A stretch of DNA of 5,661 nt from Sulfurimonas sp. (GTDB taxonomy: Bacteria; Campylobacterota; Campylobacteria; Campylobacterales; Sulfurimonadaceae), in assembly GCA_021161305.1 (NCBI GenBank), contig JAGHAW010000065.1, forward strand, positions 1 through 5,661, written 5' to 3'. The notes under the pieces are model-generated. The model did no database searches and had not been told where the DNA came from. It saw only the letters and a list, made by a program, of their open reading frames with translations. A program made the position numbers and the translations under genes. Positions 1 through 5,661 of the stretch are shown one piece after another (the first letter of the stretch is position 1; each line of letters opens with the position of its first letter).

Positions 1-1
1 A

Positions 2-64
2 TTTATGAGTTACTGCTATGCACCAGTTTGTTATAGGATGGAAATAGTAGAGGCAGAAGCATAA
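2..64 (+). CDS. Possible 3' end of an upstream gene (partial, unidentified)
   Basis: This frame is open from the left edge to a TAA stop at 62-64 and gives 20 residues, ending in the acidic tail MEIVEAEA. The residues before it (SYCYAPVCYR) contain two cysteines and read like folded-protein sequence rather than random AT-rich translation. An internal ATG at position 5 has no visible ribosome binding site, so the more likely reading is the C-terminus of a gene that starts outside the window. I do not recognise the family and assign no function. The stretch is so short that it could be chance open frame. Confidence 0.35.
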   Translation, partial: FMSYCYAPVCYRMEIVEAEA

Positions 65-180
65 AAAGAAGATTTTGAACTGGAATTAACTCCACACTTT
101 TCTCCCAAAAATTATCTGTTTCTATATTTTAACAAAAAGTACGTAGATATATGAAACTAATCTTAATTTATTGGATTGTA

Positions 181-189
181 TGTTATTAT
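181..189 (+). promoter_or_regulatory. Candidate extended -10 promoter element for the acetyl-CoA operon
   Basis: The string TGTTATTAT fits an extended -10 element: TG, one spacer base, then TATTAT, which differs from TATAAT at one position. It would start transcription near base 196 and leave a leader of about 38 bases before the first ATG. No good -35 hexamer lies 16-18 bases upstream, which is common where an extended -10 is used and in epsilonproteobacterial sigma-70 promoters. The surrounding sequence is very AT-rich, so chance matches are easy. The rest of 65-233 shows no convincing operator, terminator, riboswitch or small gene. Confidence 0.3.
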
Positions 190-221
190 ATTTTACTACT
201 TAAAAACTATAACAGACTTTT

Positions 222-227
222 AAAGGA
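222..227 (+). promoter_or_regulatory. Ribosome binding site that decides the acetate-CoA ligase start
   Basis: AAAGGA lies 6 bases before the ATG at 234 but only 3 bases before an in-frame GTG at 231. The spacing favours the ATG, so the protein is taken to begin MNEKW. Confidence 0.65.
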
Positions 228-233
228 TGTGTG

Positions 234-1985
234 ATGAATGAGAAGTGGATTGAAAAAAGAGTGGATGAATTTTTAGTTAAACCAAATCTTATTGACTATG
301 CTCGTGAGTATCAAGAGTTTAGTTGGGATAATATTGCAAATGAGTTTGATGGATTGCCATCGGGTGGATTAAATATCGCTCATGAAGCTATTGACAGACA
401 TGCAAACGGTATCTTGGCAGATAAAACTGCTTTGTTATGGCTTGGTCAAAATGGTGAGAGAAAAACTTACTCCTTTTCTCAGATGAAAAAAGAGAGTTCA
501 AAGTTTGCCAATGTTCTTAAAAATCTTGGTCTTTCTAAGGGTGAGAGAATCTTTACTCTCTCTTCTCGTTTGCCTGAATTATACATCTCAGTTATAGGGA
601 TACTCAAAAACCAAAATGTTATCTGTCCTCTCTTTTCTCAGTTTGGTCCGGAACCGATTCTTCAGAGAATGCAACGAGGCGATGCTAAAGTTCTTCTAAC
701 AACTAAAAAACTTTTTAAAAAGAAAATAACTCCTATACTTAGTGAACTACCTGACCTTCGTTACATATTACTTCTTGATTCCGATAAAGATGAAAGTGAA
801 ACTGTACTCTCTTTTTCTCGTTTGATGGGTGAGGCTTCCGACAGATTTGAAATCCCACCAACTGACCCCGAAGATATGTCTATTTTACATTTTACAAGTG
901 GAACTACCGGAATGCCAAAGGGTGTTGTTCATGTGCATAAAGCTGTTTATACTCACTATATGAGTGGAAAATATGTATTAGACTTGCATAGAGATGATAT
1001 CTATTGGTGTACGGCTGATCCGGGGTGGGTAACCGGAACTTCATATGGAATTATTACCCCTTGGATTCATGGAATTACAAATATCGTAGATGAGGGTGAA
1101 TTTGATGCGATTCGTTGGTATAAAACACTCCAAAATGAAAAAGTGAGTGTTTGGTATACTGCTCCTACAGCGATTCGTCGTCTTATGAGAATAGATTCTG
1201 AACCTACAAAAGAGTATGACCTCTCTCATCTTCGTCTTATTCAAAGTGTGGGTGAACCGTTAAATCCTGAAGCTGTTGTTTGGGGTAAGGAGAAACTAAA
1301 TCTACCGATTCACGATAATTGGTGGCAGACTGAGACTGGTGGGATTATGATATCTAACTTTATATCTCAAACTATCCGTCCCGGTTCTATGGGGAGACCA
1401 CTTCCCGGTATTGAGGCTGGAATCGTTCGTCAAAACGATGATGGAACTGTTACAGAAGTGAGCGAACCAAACAAAGAGGGGGATTTAGCCCTTAAGATAG
1501 GATTTCCATCTCTGTTTCGTGCTTATTTACATGCCCAAGAGAAATATGACAGATGTTTTGTGGGAGATTGGTACCTCTCCGGTGATTTGGCTTATAAAGA
1601 TAAAGATGGATACTTTTGGTTTGTTGGAAGGGCTGATGATATCATTAAAACTTCTGGTCATATGGTTGGTCCTTTTGAGGTGGAGAGTACACTTATGGAG
1701 CATCCGGCAGTTGCAGAAGTTGGAGTTATTGGCAAACCTGATGAGATGATAGGGCAACTTGTTAAAGCTTTTGTTTCACTCAAAGTCGGATATGAGCCTA
1801 GCGATGAGTTAAAGCGTGAACTTATTGGGTTTGGGCGTAAAAAACTAGGTGTTGCTGTAGCACCAAAAGAGATAGAGTTTCAAGAGAACCTGCCAAAAAC
1901 TAGAAGCGGAAAGATTATGCGTAGGCTACTAAAAGCTAGAGAGATGGGATTGCCTGAGGGCGATACTTCAACACTGGAAGATTAA
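234..1985 (+). CDS. acsA: Acetate-CoA ligase (AMP-forming acetyl-CoA synthetase)
   Basis: This 583-residue cytoplasmic ANL-superfamily enzyme converts acetate, ATP and CoA to acetyl-CoA, AMP and PPi through acetyl-adenylate. It is closer in length to the Bacillus AcsA type (about 570) than to enterobacterial Acs (about 650). Visible motifs: the phosphate loop TSGTTGMPKG (221-230), SVGEP (338-342), NWWQTETGG (362-370), the adenylate-binding Asp451 (in SGDLAY), the GRADDIIKTSG hinge (465-475), and PKTRSGK ending at the adenylation lysine Lys560. The four acetate-pocket residues of Salmonella Acs (Val310, Thr311, Val386, Trp414) appear conserved as Val266, Thr267, Val339 and Trp364, which argues for acetate over larger acids. 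Lys560 is the residue that protein acetyltransferases use to switch off Acs in other bacteria; that control is inferred here. One oddity: the hinge region reads GHMVGPFEVES, with Met477 where Salmonella Acs has an arginine. It is the first gene of the operon, 11 bases before E1 alpha. Confidence 0.92.
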   Translation: MNEKWIEKRVDEFLVKPNLIDYAREYQEFSWDNIANEFDGLPSGGLNIAHEAIDRHANGILADKTALLWLGQNGERKTYSFSQMKKESSKFANVLKNLGLSKGERIFTLSSRLPELYISVIGILKNQNVICPLFSQFGPEPILQRMQRGDAKVLLTTKKLFKKKITPILSELPDLRYILLLDSDKDESETVLSFSRLMGEASDRFEIPPTDPEDMSILHFTSGTTGMPKGVVHVHKAVYTHYMSGKYVLDLHRDDIYWCTADPGWVTGTSYGIITPWIHGITNIVDEGEFDAIRWYKTLQNEKVSVWYTAPTAIRRLMRIDSEPTKEYDLSHLRLIQSVGEPLNPEAVVWGKEKLNLPIHDNWWQTETGGIMISNFISQTIRPGSMGRPLPGIEAGIVRQNDDGTVTEVSEPNKEGDLALKIGFPSLFRAYLHAQEKYDRCFVGDWYLSGDLAYKDKDGYFWFVGRADDIIKTSGHMVGPFEVESTLMEHPAVAEVGVIGKPDEMIGQLVKAFVSLKVGYEPSDELKRELIGFGRKKLGVAVAPKEIEFQENLPKTRSGKIMRRLLKAREMGLPEGDTSTLED

Positions 1986-1990
1986 AGGGG
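1986..1990 (+). promoter_or_regulatory. Ribosome binding site that decides the E1 alpha start
   Basis: AGGGG directly follows the ligase stop codon. It is 6 bases before the ATG at 1997 but only 3 bases before an in-frame TTG at 1994, so the ATG is the better start. Confidence 0.65.
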
Positions 1991-1996
1991 ATTTTG

Positions 1997-2971
1997 ATGG
2001 AACTTGACTTAACAAAGGCTAGAGGGTTTTATAAGCAAATGCTTTTAAGTCGTAGATTTGAAGAGAAGTGTATAGAACTTTACTCAAAGCAAAAGATTGG
2101 TGGTTTTTTACATCTCTATATCGGCGAGGAGGCTATTGCAGTTGGTGTTATGAATGCACTTAGCAAAGATGATGCAGTTTTGGCAACTTATCGTGAACAT
2201 GGTCAAGCACTTACTCGTGGAGTGAGTGCGAAAAGTATTATGGCTGAGATGTATGGAAAGGTTGAGGGGTGTTCAAGGGGACGAGGTGGCTCTATGCACC
2301 TTTTTGATGCCAAGACACGGTTCTATGGTGGTAGTGCTATTGTTGGAGGTGCTTTGCCGTTAGCTGTTGGCGTAGCATTAGCCGATAAGATGCAAAAGAA
2401 GAATCGTGTAACTGTTTGTATCTTTGGTGATGGTGCTGTTGCTGAAGGTGAGTTTCATGAATCTCTAAATCTTGCTGCTTTATGGAATCTCCCTATTTTG
2501 TTTGTGTGTGAAAATAATCGTTACGCTATGGGGACAGCTTTGAATTTAACCCAATCGGAGACAGATATTTATAAAAAAGCCGAATCTTATAAGATTCTTT
2601 CTAAACAGATAGATGGGATGAGTGTCATTGATGTTGCAAAAGCTACTTTAAGAGCAGTAGAAGATATTCGTGAAAATTCTGTTCCTATGTTTTTAGAGTG
2701 TTTAACCTACCGTTTTCGTGCTCACTCTATGTTTGATGCTGAACTCTACCGTGAAAAAAGCGAGGTAGAAGAGTGGAAGAAAAAAGACCCTCTTATAGTT
2801 TTTGAAAATAGACTAAAAGAGATGGATTTATGGTCTGATATAGATGTAACAGATATAGAAAATGAGATAAAAACTACCATAGATGAAGCAGTTGAATTTG
2901 CAGAAAATGGTACACTAGAACCATTGGAAGATTTAGAAAGATTTGTTTACTCGGAGGTGCAAAATGGATAA
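1997..2971 (+). CDS. pdhA: Pyruvate dehydrogenase-type E1 component, alpha subunit
   Basis: This 324-residue subunit pairs with the next gene product to form a heterotetrameric thiamine-diphosphate E1. E1 decarboxylates a 2-oxo acid, most likely pyruvate, and transfers the acyl group to the lipoyl arm of E2. The thiamine-diphosphate and magnesium motif is clear: GDG at 144-146 followed by ENN at 172-174. Upstream are FYGGSAIVGGALPLAVG (109-125) and the RGRGGSMHLFD segment (94-104), both typical of this family. The active-site loop is RFRAHSMFD (239-247), with His243 and Ser244 at the positions of the loop that is phosphorylated in mitochondrial E1. Length is normal for short bacterial E1 alpha. 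Acetoin dehydrogenase E1 alpha is a close relative and cannot be excluded from this subunit alone. The beta subunit looks more like pyruvate dehydrogenase, and no acetoin genes are nearby. Its last 8 bases overlap the E1 beta start. Confidence 0.9.
   Translation: MELDLTKARGFYKQMLLSRRFEEKCIELYSKQKIGGFLHLYIGEEAIAVGVMNALSKDDAVLATYREHGQALTRGVSAKSIMAEMYGKVEGCSRGRGGSMHLFDAKTRFYGGSAIVGGALPLAVGVALADKMQKKNRVTVCIFGDGAVAEGEFHESLNLAALWNLPILFVCENNRYAMGTALNLTQSETDIYKKAESYKILSKQIDGMSVIDVAKATLRAVEDIRENSVPMFLECLTYRFRAHSMFDAELYREKSEVEEWKKKDPLIVFENRLKEMDLWSDIDVTDIENEIKTTIDEAVEFAENGTLEPLEDLERFVYSEVQNG
2952..2957 (+). promoter_or_regulatory. Ribosome binding site inside E1 alpha that decides the E1 beta start
   Basis: CGGAGG, the strongest Shine-Dalgarno match in the window, lies 6 bases before the ATG at 2964. 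A longer in-frame reading from a TTG at 2943 would place this site inside the gene, so the ATG is the real start. It sits within the last codons of E1 alpha, which supports translational coupling. Confidence 0.75.
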
Positions 2972-3947
2972 TACAACCACATACCGTGAAGCTGTAAAAC
3001 AAGCTATCCGTAAAGCTATGAGTGAAGATGAACGAGTTTTTCTGATGGGTGAAGATGTTGGTCATTATGGTGGCTGTTTCGCAGTAAGTATGGGACTTCA
3101 AAAAGAGTTTGGAGCTGATAGAATCATAGATACTCCACTTAGTGAATCTGCTTTTACTGGAGCAGGTGTTGGTGCAGCTGTAAATGGCATGCGTCCAATT
3201 GTGGAGATTATGACTGTAAATTTCAGTCTTTTGGCACTTGATCAGATTGTAAATAATGCTGCGACTCTGCTTTATATGTCAGGAGGTCAATTTAATGTAC
3301 CTTTAGTTATTCGTATGGCTACCGGTGGTGGTAAACAGTTGGGAGCGCAACACTCTCACTCATTGGAGGGTTGGTATGCTCATATTCCCGGGCTTAAAGT
3401 TTTAACTCCTGCAACTGTGCAAGATGCTTATGATATGGTAGGTTTAGCTTTAGCTGATCCAGATCCGGTTCTTATTTTTGAAAATTCACTTCTTTACAAC
3501 TCTAAAGGTTCTCTTGATACTAAAGCAATACCATTAGCTATTGGAAAGGCTTTAGTTCATAAAGAGGGAAAAGATATAACAATATTAACTTATGGAATCA
3601 ACCTTTTTAAAGCACTTGAATCTGCCCAAATTTTAGCAAAAGATGGGATTGATGTAGAAGTGATAGATTTGCGTTCACTTCGTCCATTGGATGATGAGAC
3701 TATTATAAAATCCATTAAGAAAACACATAGAGTTCTTATTGTAGATGATGGATGGAAATCCGGTAGTATTTCTGCTGAGATTATGGCTCGTATAAATGAG
3801 CAGGCTTTTTATGAGTTAGATGCCCCTATGGCTCGTGTTTGTACTGTTGAAGTTCCTCTTCCTTATGCTAAACATCTTGAAGATTCAGCCATTGTGCAAG
3901 TTGATAAAATTGTGAATATGGCAAAAAAAGTGATGGGTGAATTATGA
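2964..3947 (+). CDS. pdhB: Pyruvate dehydrogenase-type E1 component, beta subunit
   Basis: This 327-residue protein, the usual length, completes the E1 active site with the alpha subunit. Family landmarks run in order: GEDVGHYGG (29-37), DTPLSESAFTGAGVGAA (56-72) with Glu61 at the position of the glutamate that activates thiamine diphosphate, EIMTVNFSLLALDQIVNNAA (81-100), and KQLGAQHSHSLEGWYAHIPG (124-143) with His130 at the active-site histidine position. A transketolase C-terminal domain follows, with VIDLRSLRPLD near its start. From memory of the families, the MTVNFS segment and the GGGKQLGAQHS and ENSLLYN stretches look more like pyruvate dehydrogenase (mitochondrial and plastid types) than acetoin dehydrogenase, so pyruvate is the favoured substrate. 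Branched-chain oxo acids fit less well. The start overlaps E1 alpha by 8 bases, and the stop overlaps the E2 start by 4 in an ATGA junction. Confidence 0.9.
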   Translation: MDNTTTYREAVKQAIRKAMSEDERVFLMGEDVGHYGGCFAVSMGLQKEFGADRIIDTPLSESAFTGAGVGAAVNGMRPIVEIMTVNFSLLALDQIVNNAATLLYMSGGQFNVPLVIRMATGGGKQLGAQHSHSLEGWYAHIPGLKVLTPATVQDAYDMVGLALADPDPVLIFENSLLYNSKGSLDTKAIPLAIGKALVHKEGKDITILTYGINLFKALESAQILAKDGIDVEVIDLRSLRPLDDETIIKSIKKTHRVLIVDDGWKSGSISAEIMARINEQAFYELDAPMARVCTVEVPLPYAKHLEDSAIVQVDKIVNMAKKVMGEL

Positions 3948-5026
3948 GTAAATTTTTAATGCCTAGTTTAGGTGCGGATATGGAATCGGCTGTTTTAATG
4001 GAGTGGCTTGTTGAAGAGGGTGACAAGGTTACAAAAGGTCAGGTGATAGCTGAGATTGAGACTAGCAAGGGTGTTATTGAGATAGAGGTTTTTGAAGATG
4101 GAATCATAGAGAAACTTTTGGTTGAGGTGGAGACTGAATGTAAGGTTGGTACGCCTCTGGCAATAATTGGTTCTGATATTAAAGAGAGTGAAGAAGAGCG
4201 TATAAGAATTTCACCGGCTGCTCGTAGAAAAGCTGATGAATTGGGTGTGGATTTAAGTAAGCTTACTCCTAAAGACGGGGTGATACAACTAAGTCAAGTG
4301 GAGGCTGTTGCTACTAAAAAAATTAAAACTCATAAAAAAGAAAAAACAAAAACAACAACAAAAGATGGAATGCGTCAAGCTATTGCAGCTGCCATGAGTC
4401 GCTCAAATGCTGAGATACCTCACTACTATCTATCTACTTCAATTAATATGACACCGGCACTAAAATATTTAGAAGAGTTAAATAAACAGCGTAGTATAAA
4501 AGATAGAATCTTACCTGTTGCAATGCTTATCCGTGGGGTTGTGCTTGCTTTAAAAGAGGTCCCTCAGTTAAATGGTTTTTGGCAAAGCAACTCGCATATT
4601 ATAAGCAAAGAGATACATCTTGGTTTTGCTATAGCACTGCGAAAAGGCGGATTAATGACACCGGCACTTTTAGATGCACAGAATCTGAATCTAAATGAAA
4701 CCATGAACTCTTTAGGTGATCTGATTTCAAGAACTCGTGGAGGTAAACTTCGCTCCACTGAGATGACAAGACAGACTGTTACTCTTACAAATTTGGGTGA
4801 CTTGGGGGTAGAGAGTGTTTATGGTGTTATTTATCCTCCACAACTTGCAGTTATAGGTCTTGGAGCTATTGTTGATGCTCCTTGGGCAGAAGGTGATGCT
4901 CTATGTGTTAGAAAAGTTATGCAGGCTACAATAGCCGGTGATCATCGTGCCACAGATGGTCGCATAGGAGCTCAGTTTTTAGATAAATTATATCAATTTT
5001 TACAAAGTCCAGAGGAGTTAACATGA
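3944..5026 (+). CDS. pdhC: Dihydrolipoamide acetyltransferase, E2 core of the 2-oxo acid dehydrogenase complex
   Basis: This 360-residue E2 takes the acyl group from E1 onto its lipoyl arm, passes it to CoA, and forms the core of the complex. There is a single lipoyl domain at about 1-76, with the lipoyl lysine at Lys42 in ETSKGVIEIE; the usual DKA tripeptide is SKG here. A peripheral subunit-binding domain follows at about 87-122 (ISPAARRKADELGVDLSKL), but its second half, TPKDGVIQLSQ, lacks the usual glycine-rich GTGxxGR loop. A lysine- and threonine-rich linker (about 124-140) leads into the catalytic domain, with TNLGDLGVES at 282-291 and the active-site motif DHRATDG at 333-339 (His334, Asp338). 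Short linkers and only one lipoyl domain make it smaller than most E2s. ATGA overlaps couple it to E1 beta upstream and the acyl carrier protein downstream. No E3 gene follows. Confidence 0.9.
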   Translation: MSKFLMPSLGADMESAVLMEWLVEEGDKVTKGQVIAEIETSKGVIEIEVFEDGIIEKLLVEVETECKVGTPLAIIGSDIKESEEERIRISPAARRKADELGVDLSKLTPKDGVIQLSQVEAVATKKIKTHKKEKTKTTTKDGMRQAIAAAMSRSNAEIPHYYLSTSINMTPALKYLEELNKQRSIKDRILPVAMLIRGVVLALKEVPQLNGFWQSNSHIISKEIHLGFAIALRKGGLMTPALLDAQNLNLNETMNSLGDLISRTRGGKLRSTEMTRQTVTLTNLGDLGVESVYGVIYPPQLAVIGLGAIVDAPWAEGDALCVRKVMQATIAGDHRATDGRIGAQFLDKLYQFLQSPEELT

Positions 5027-5274
5027 CACAAGAGGAACTTAAATCTATTATTATTGAAGAGATTTTAGAAGTAGCACCTGATATTGAAGATGATGAAATT
5101 GAAGTAAATGAAAATATACAACGCTCTTTAGAAATTGATTCATTTGATTTTTTAAAAATTCTTACAGCTATGTATGAGAGGGTTGGTATTGAAGTGCCTG
5201 AAAAAGATTATTCTAAAGTTGATACAGTAGAACATATGGTGGAGTATTTTTTAAAGTTAATAAAGATACAATAA
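5023..5274 (+). CDS. Free-standing acyl carrier protein
   Basis: This 83-residue acidic protein has the acyl carrier fold signature. Helix I is at about 3-17, followed by an acidic loop. The phosphopantetheine attachment serine is Ser40 in EIDSFDFLKI, where DSF replaces the common DSL. Then come GIEVPEKDYSKVDTVEHMVEYF and the final helix. It should be converted to the holo form by a 4'-phosphopantetheinyl transferase encoded elsewhere. The start is firm: AGAGGAG at 5011-5017 stands 5 bases before the ATG, and the ATG overlaps the E2 stop by 4 bases. No ketosynthase, malonyl transferase, acyltransferase or thioesterase is in the window, so this is probably not the housekeeping fatty-acid carrier. 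Its coupling to E2 suggests service to the dehydrogenase complex, for example as octanoyl donor for lipoylation or as an acyl acceptor; this is inference. A D-alanyl carrier or polyketide carrier role is less likely from context. Confidence 0.85.
   Translation: MTQEELKSIIIEEILEVAPDIEDDEIEVNENIQRSLEIDSFDFLKILTAMYERVGIEVPEKDYSKVDTVEHMVEYFLKLIKIQ
5267..5272 (+). promoter_or_regulatory. Weak candidate -10 element ahead of the sensor gene
   Basis: TACAAT differs from TATAAT at one base, lies within the last codons of the acyl carrier gene, and would start transcription near 5279, about 21 bases before the sensor ATG. No convincing -35 is visible and the region is AT-rich. Read-through from the upstream operon is equally possible, since no hairpin terminator separates the genes. 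Confidence 0.2.
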
Positions 5275-5299
5275 ACACTAAATATTAAAAAGGTACTTT

Positions 5300-5661
5300 A
5301 TGTCAAATAAAGCAAAAGCAGTGGTTTTAATCTCATTTTTGTTTATTTTAATGAACGGTGTTGTTTATTTTGTTACAGAGACAAATAAGCAAGAGAGAGT
5401 AAACTCAGCACTAGAGGGTCATATTGATAAGCTAAAAACACATTATGAGATAGTTTTGGAATATCAGAGATTAATAGCAGATGCGATATATAAAACTACA
5501 ATTATGAAAGATGGTGTTCTTGAAATATTTTCTCGTGCATGGAAAAGTTCAGATGAAAAAGAGAGAACATTTTTAAGAAAAAAACTTTATGATAGTAAAA
5601 AAATTAATTATAACAATATGAGTATTACAACTGTATATAACTTCCTTTACGCCATTCCTTC
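5300..5661 (+). CDS. N-terminus of a membrane-anchored sensor protein (partial, Cache-like)
   Basis: An ATG at 5300, preceded by AAGG at 5290-5293 (6-base spacing), opens a frame with no stop through the right edge, giving 120 full codons. A short positively charged start (SNKAK) leads into one hydrophobic helix at about 7-25. This should be a signal anchor, followed by a helical, charged segment that would lie in the periplasm (about 27-120). The stretch with FLRKKLYD (91-98), then VYNFLYAIP (112-120), resembles the beginning of periplasmic Cache-type ligand-binding domains found in many epsilonproteobacterial histidine kinases, diguanylate cyclases and chemoreceptors; this is from memory and moderate in strength. 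The output domain is beyond the window, so kinase, cyclase or chemoreceptor cannot be told apart. It starts 25 bases after the acyl carrier gene with no terminator between, so it may share the operon transcript. Confidence 0.7.
   Translation, partial: MSNKAKAVVLISFLFILMNGVVYFVTETNKQERVNSALEGHIDKLKTHYEIVLEYQRLIADAIYKTTIMKDGVLEIFSRAWKSSDEKERTFLRKKLYDSKKINYNNMSITTVYNFLYAIP

Noticed and set aside
81..104. Possible small hairpin TGGA-ATTAAC-TCCA followed by a T-containing stretch, considered as a terminator for the upstream gene
   Set aside because: The stem is only four base pairs and the following CACTTTTCTC is not a proper U-tract.
1041..1244. Reverse-strand open frame of 67 codons inside the acetate-CoA ligase gene
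   Set aside because: It is antisense to a strongly conserved coding region, the peptide has no recognisable family, and I see no reason to call it over the sense gene.
1519..1757. Two overlapping open frames (one on each strand) in the 3' half of the ligase gene
   Set aside because: They cover the conserved adenylate-binding and hinge region in the true frame. The alternative peptides are Leu/Trp/Ile- or Ser/His-rich and look like shadow translations.
2874..3101. Reverse-strand open frame across the E1 alpha/E1 beta junction
   Set aside because: It lies opposite both E1 genes, and its peptide (His-, Phe- and Thr-rich) resembles no known protein.
4448..4668. A 14-base direct repeat, ATGACACCGGCACT, at 4448-4461 and 4655-4668
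   Set aside because: Both copies encode Met-Thr-Pro-Ala-Leu at separate places in the E2 catalytic domain where similar residues are expected from the family, so coincidence of codon use explains it.
4564..4758. Reverse-strand open frame inside the E2 catalytic domain
   Set aside because: It is the antisense shadow of conserved E2 sequence and has no independent support.
3944..5026. Acetoin dehydrogenase (acoABC) as the identity of the E1/E2 genes
   Set aside because: It cannot be fully excluded, but the E1 beta landmarks look more pyruvate dehydrogenase-like, there are no acoin-pathway or acoR/acoX-type neighbours, and the operon begins with an acetate ligase.

Overview
The window is AT-rich (by eye roughly 35-40% GC) and tightly packed, with every confident gene on the + strand. 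The low GC, the codon use (many TTA, AAA and CGT codons), the short or absent intergenic gaps and the style of the membrane sensor at the right edge suggest a Campylobacterota (epsilonproteobacterial) organism of the Sulfurimonas type. This placement is an inference from style and is not proven by any marker gene here.

Layout: bases 1-64 may hold the last codons of an upstream gene. Bases 65-233 are an AT-rich leader with one plausible extended -10 promoter element. A five-gene operon follows: an AMP-forming acetate-CoA ligase (234-1985), the alpha and beta subunits of a thiamine-diphosphate 2-oxo acid dehydrogenase E1, most like pyruvate dehydrogenase (1997-2971 and 2964-3947), a short lipoyl-bearing E2 acyltransferase (3944-5026), and a free-standing acyl carrier protein (5023-5274). 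The first gap is 11 bases and the later genes overlap by 8, 4 and 4 bases, so they are almost surely co-transcribed and translationally coupled. After 25 bases without a visible terminator, a membrane-anchored sensor protein begins (5300) and runs off the right edge.

How the genes work together: the ligase makes acetyl-CoA from acetate, ATP and CoA. E1 plus E2 make acetyl-CoA from pyruvate through the lipoyl arm on E2. Both routes reach acetyl-CoA, so the operon looks like an acetyl-CoA supply module. Two things are unusual. There is no E3 (dihydrolipoamide dehydrogenase) in the window, so E3 must come from elsewhere. There is also an acyl carrier protein translationally coupled to E2, with no fatty-acid or polyketide enzyme beside it. 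Its role is the main open question. Candidate roles are supplying octanoyl groups for lipoylation of E2, accepting acyl groups from E2 or the ligase, or acting as a structural or regulatory partner.
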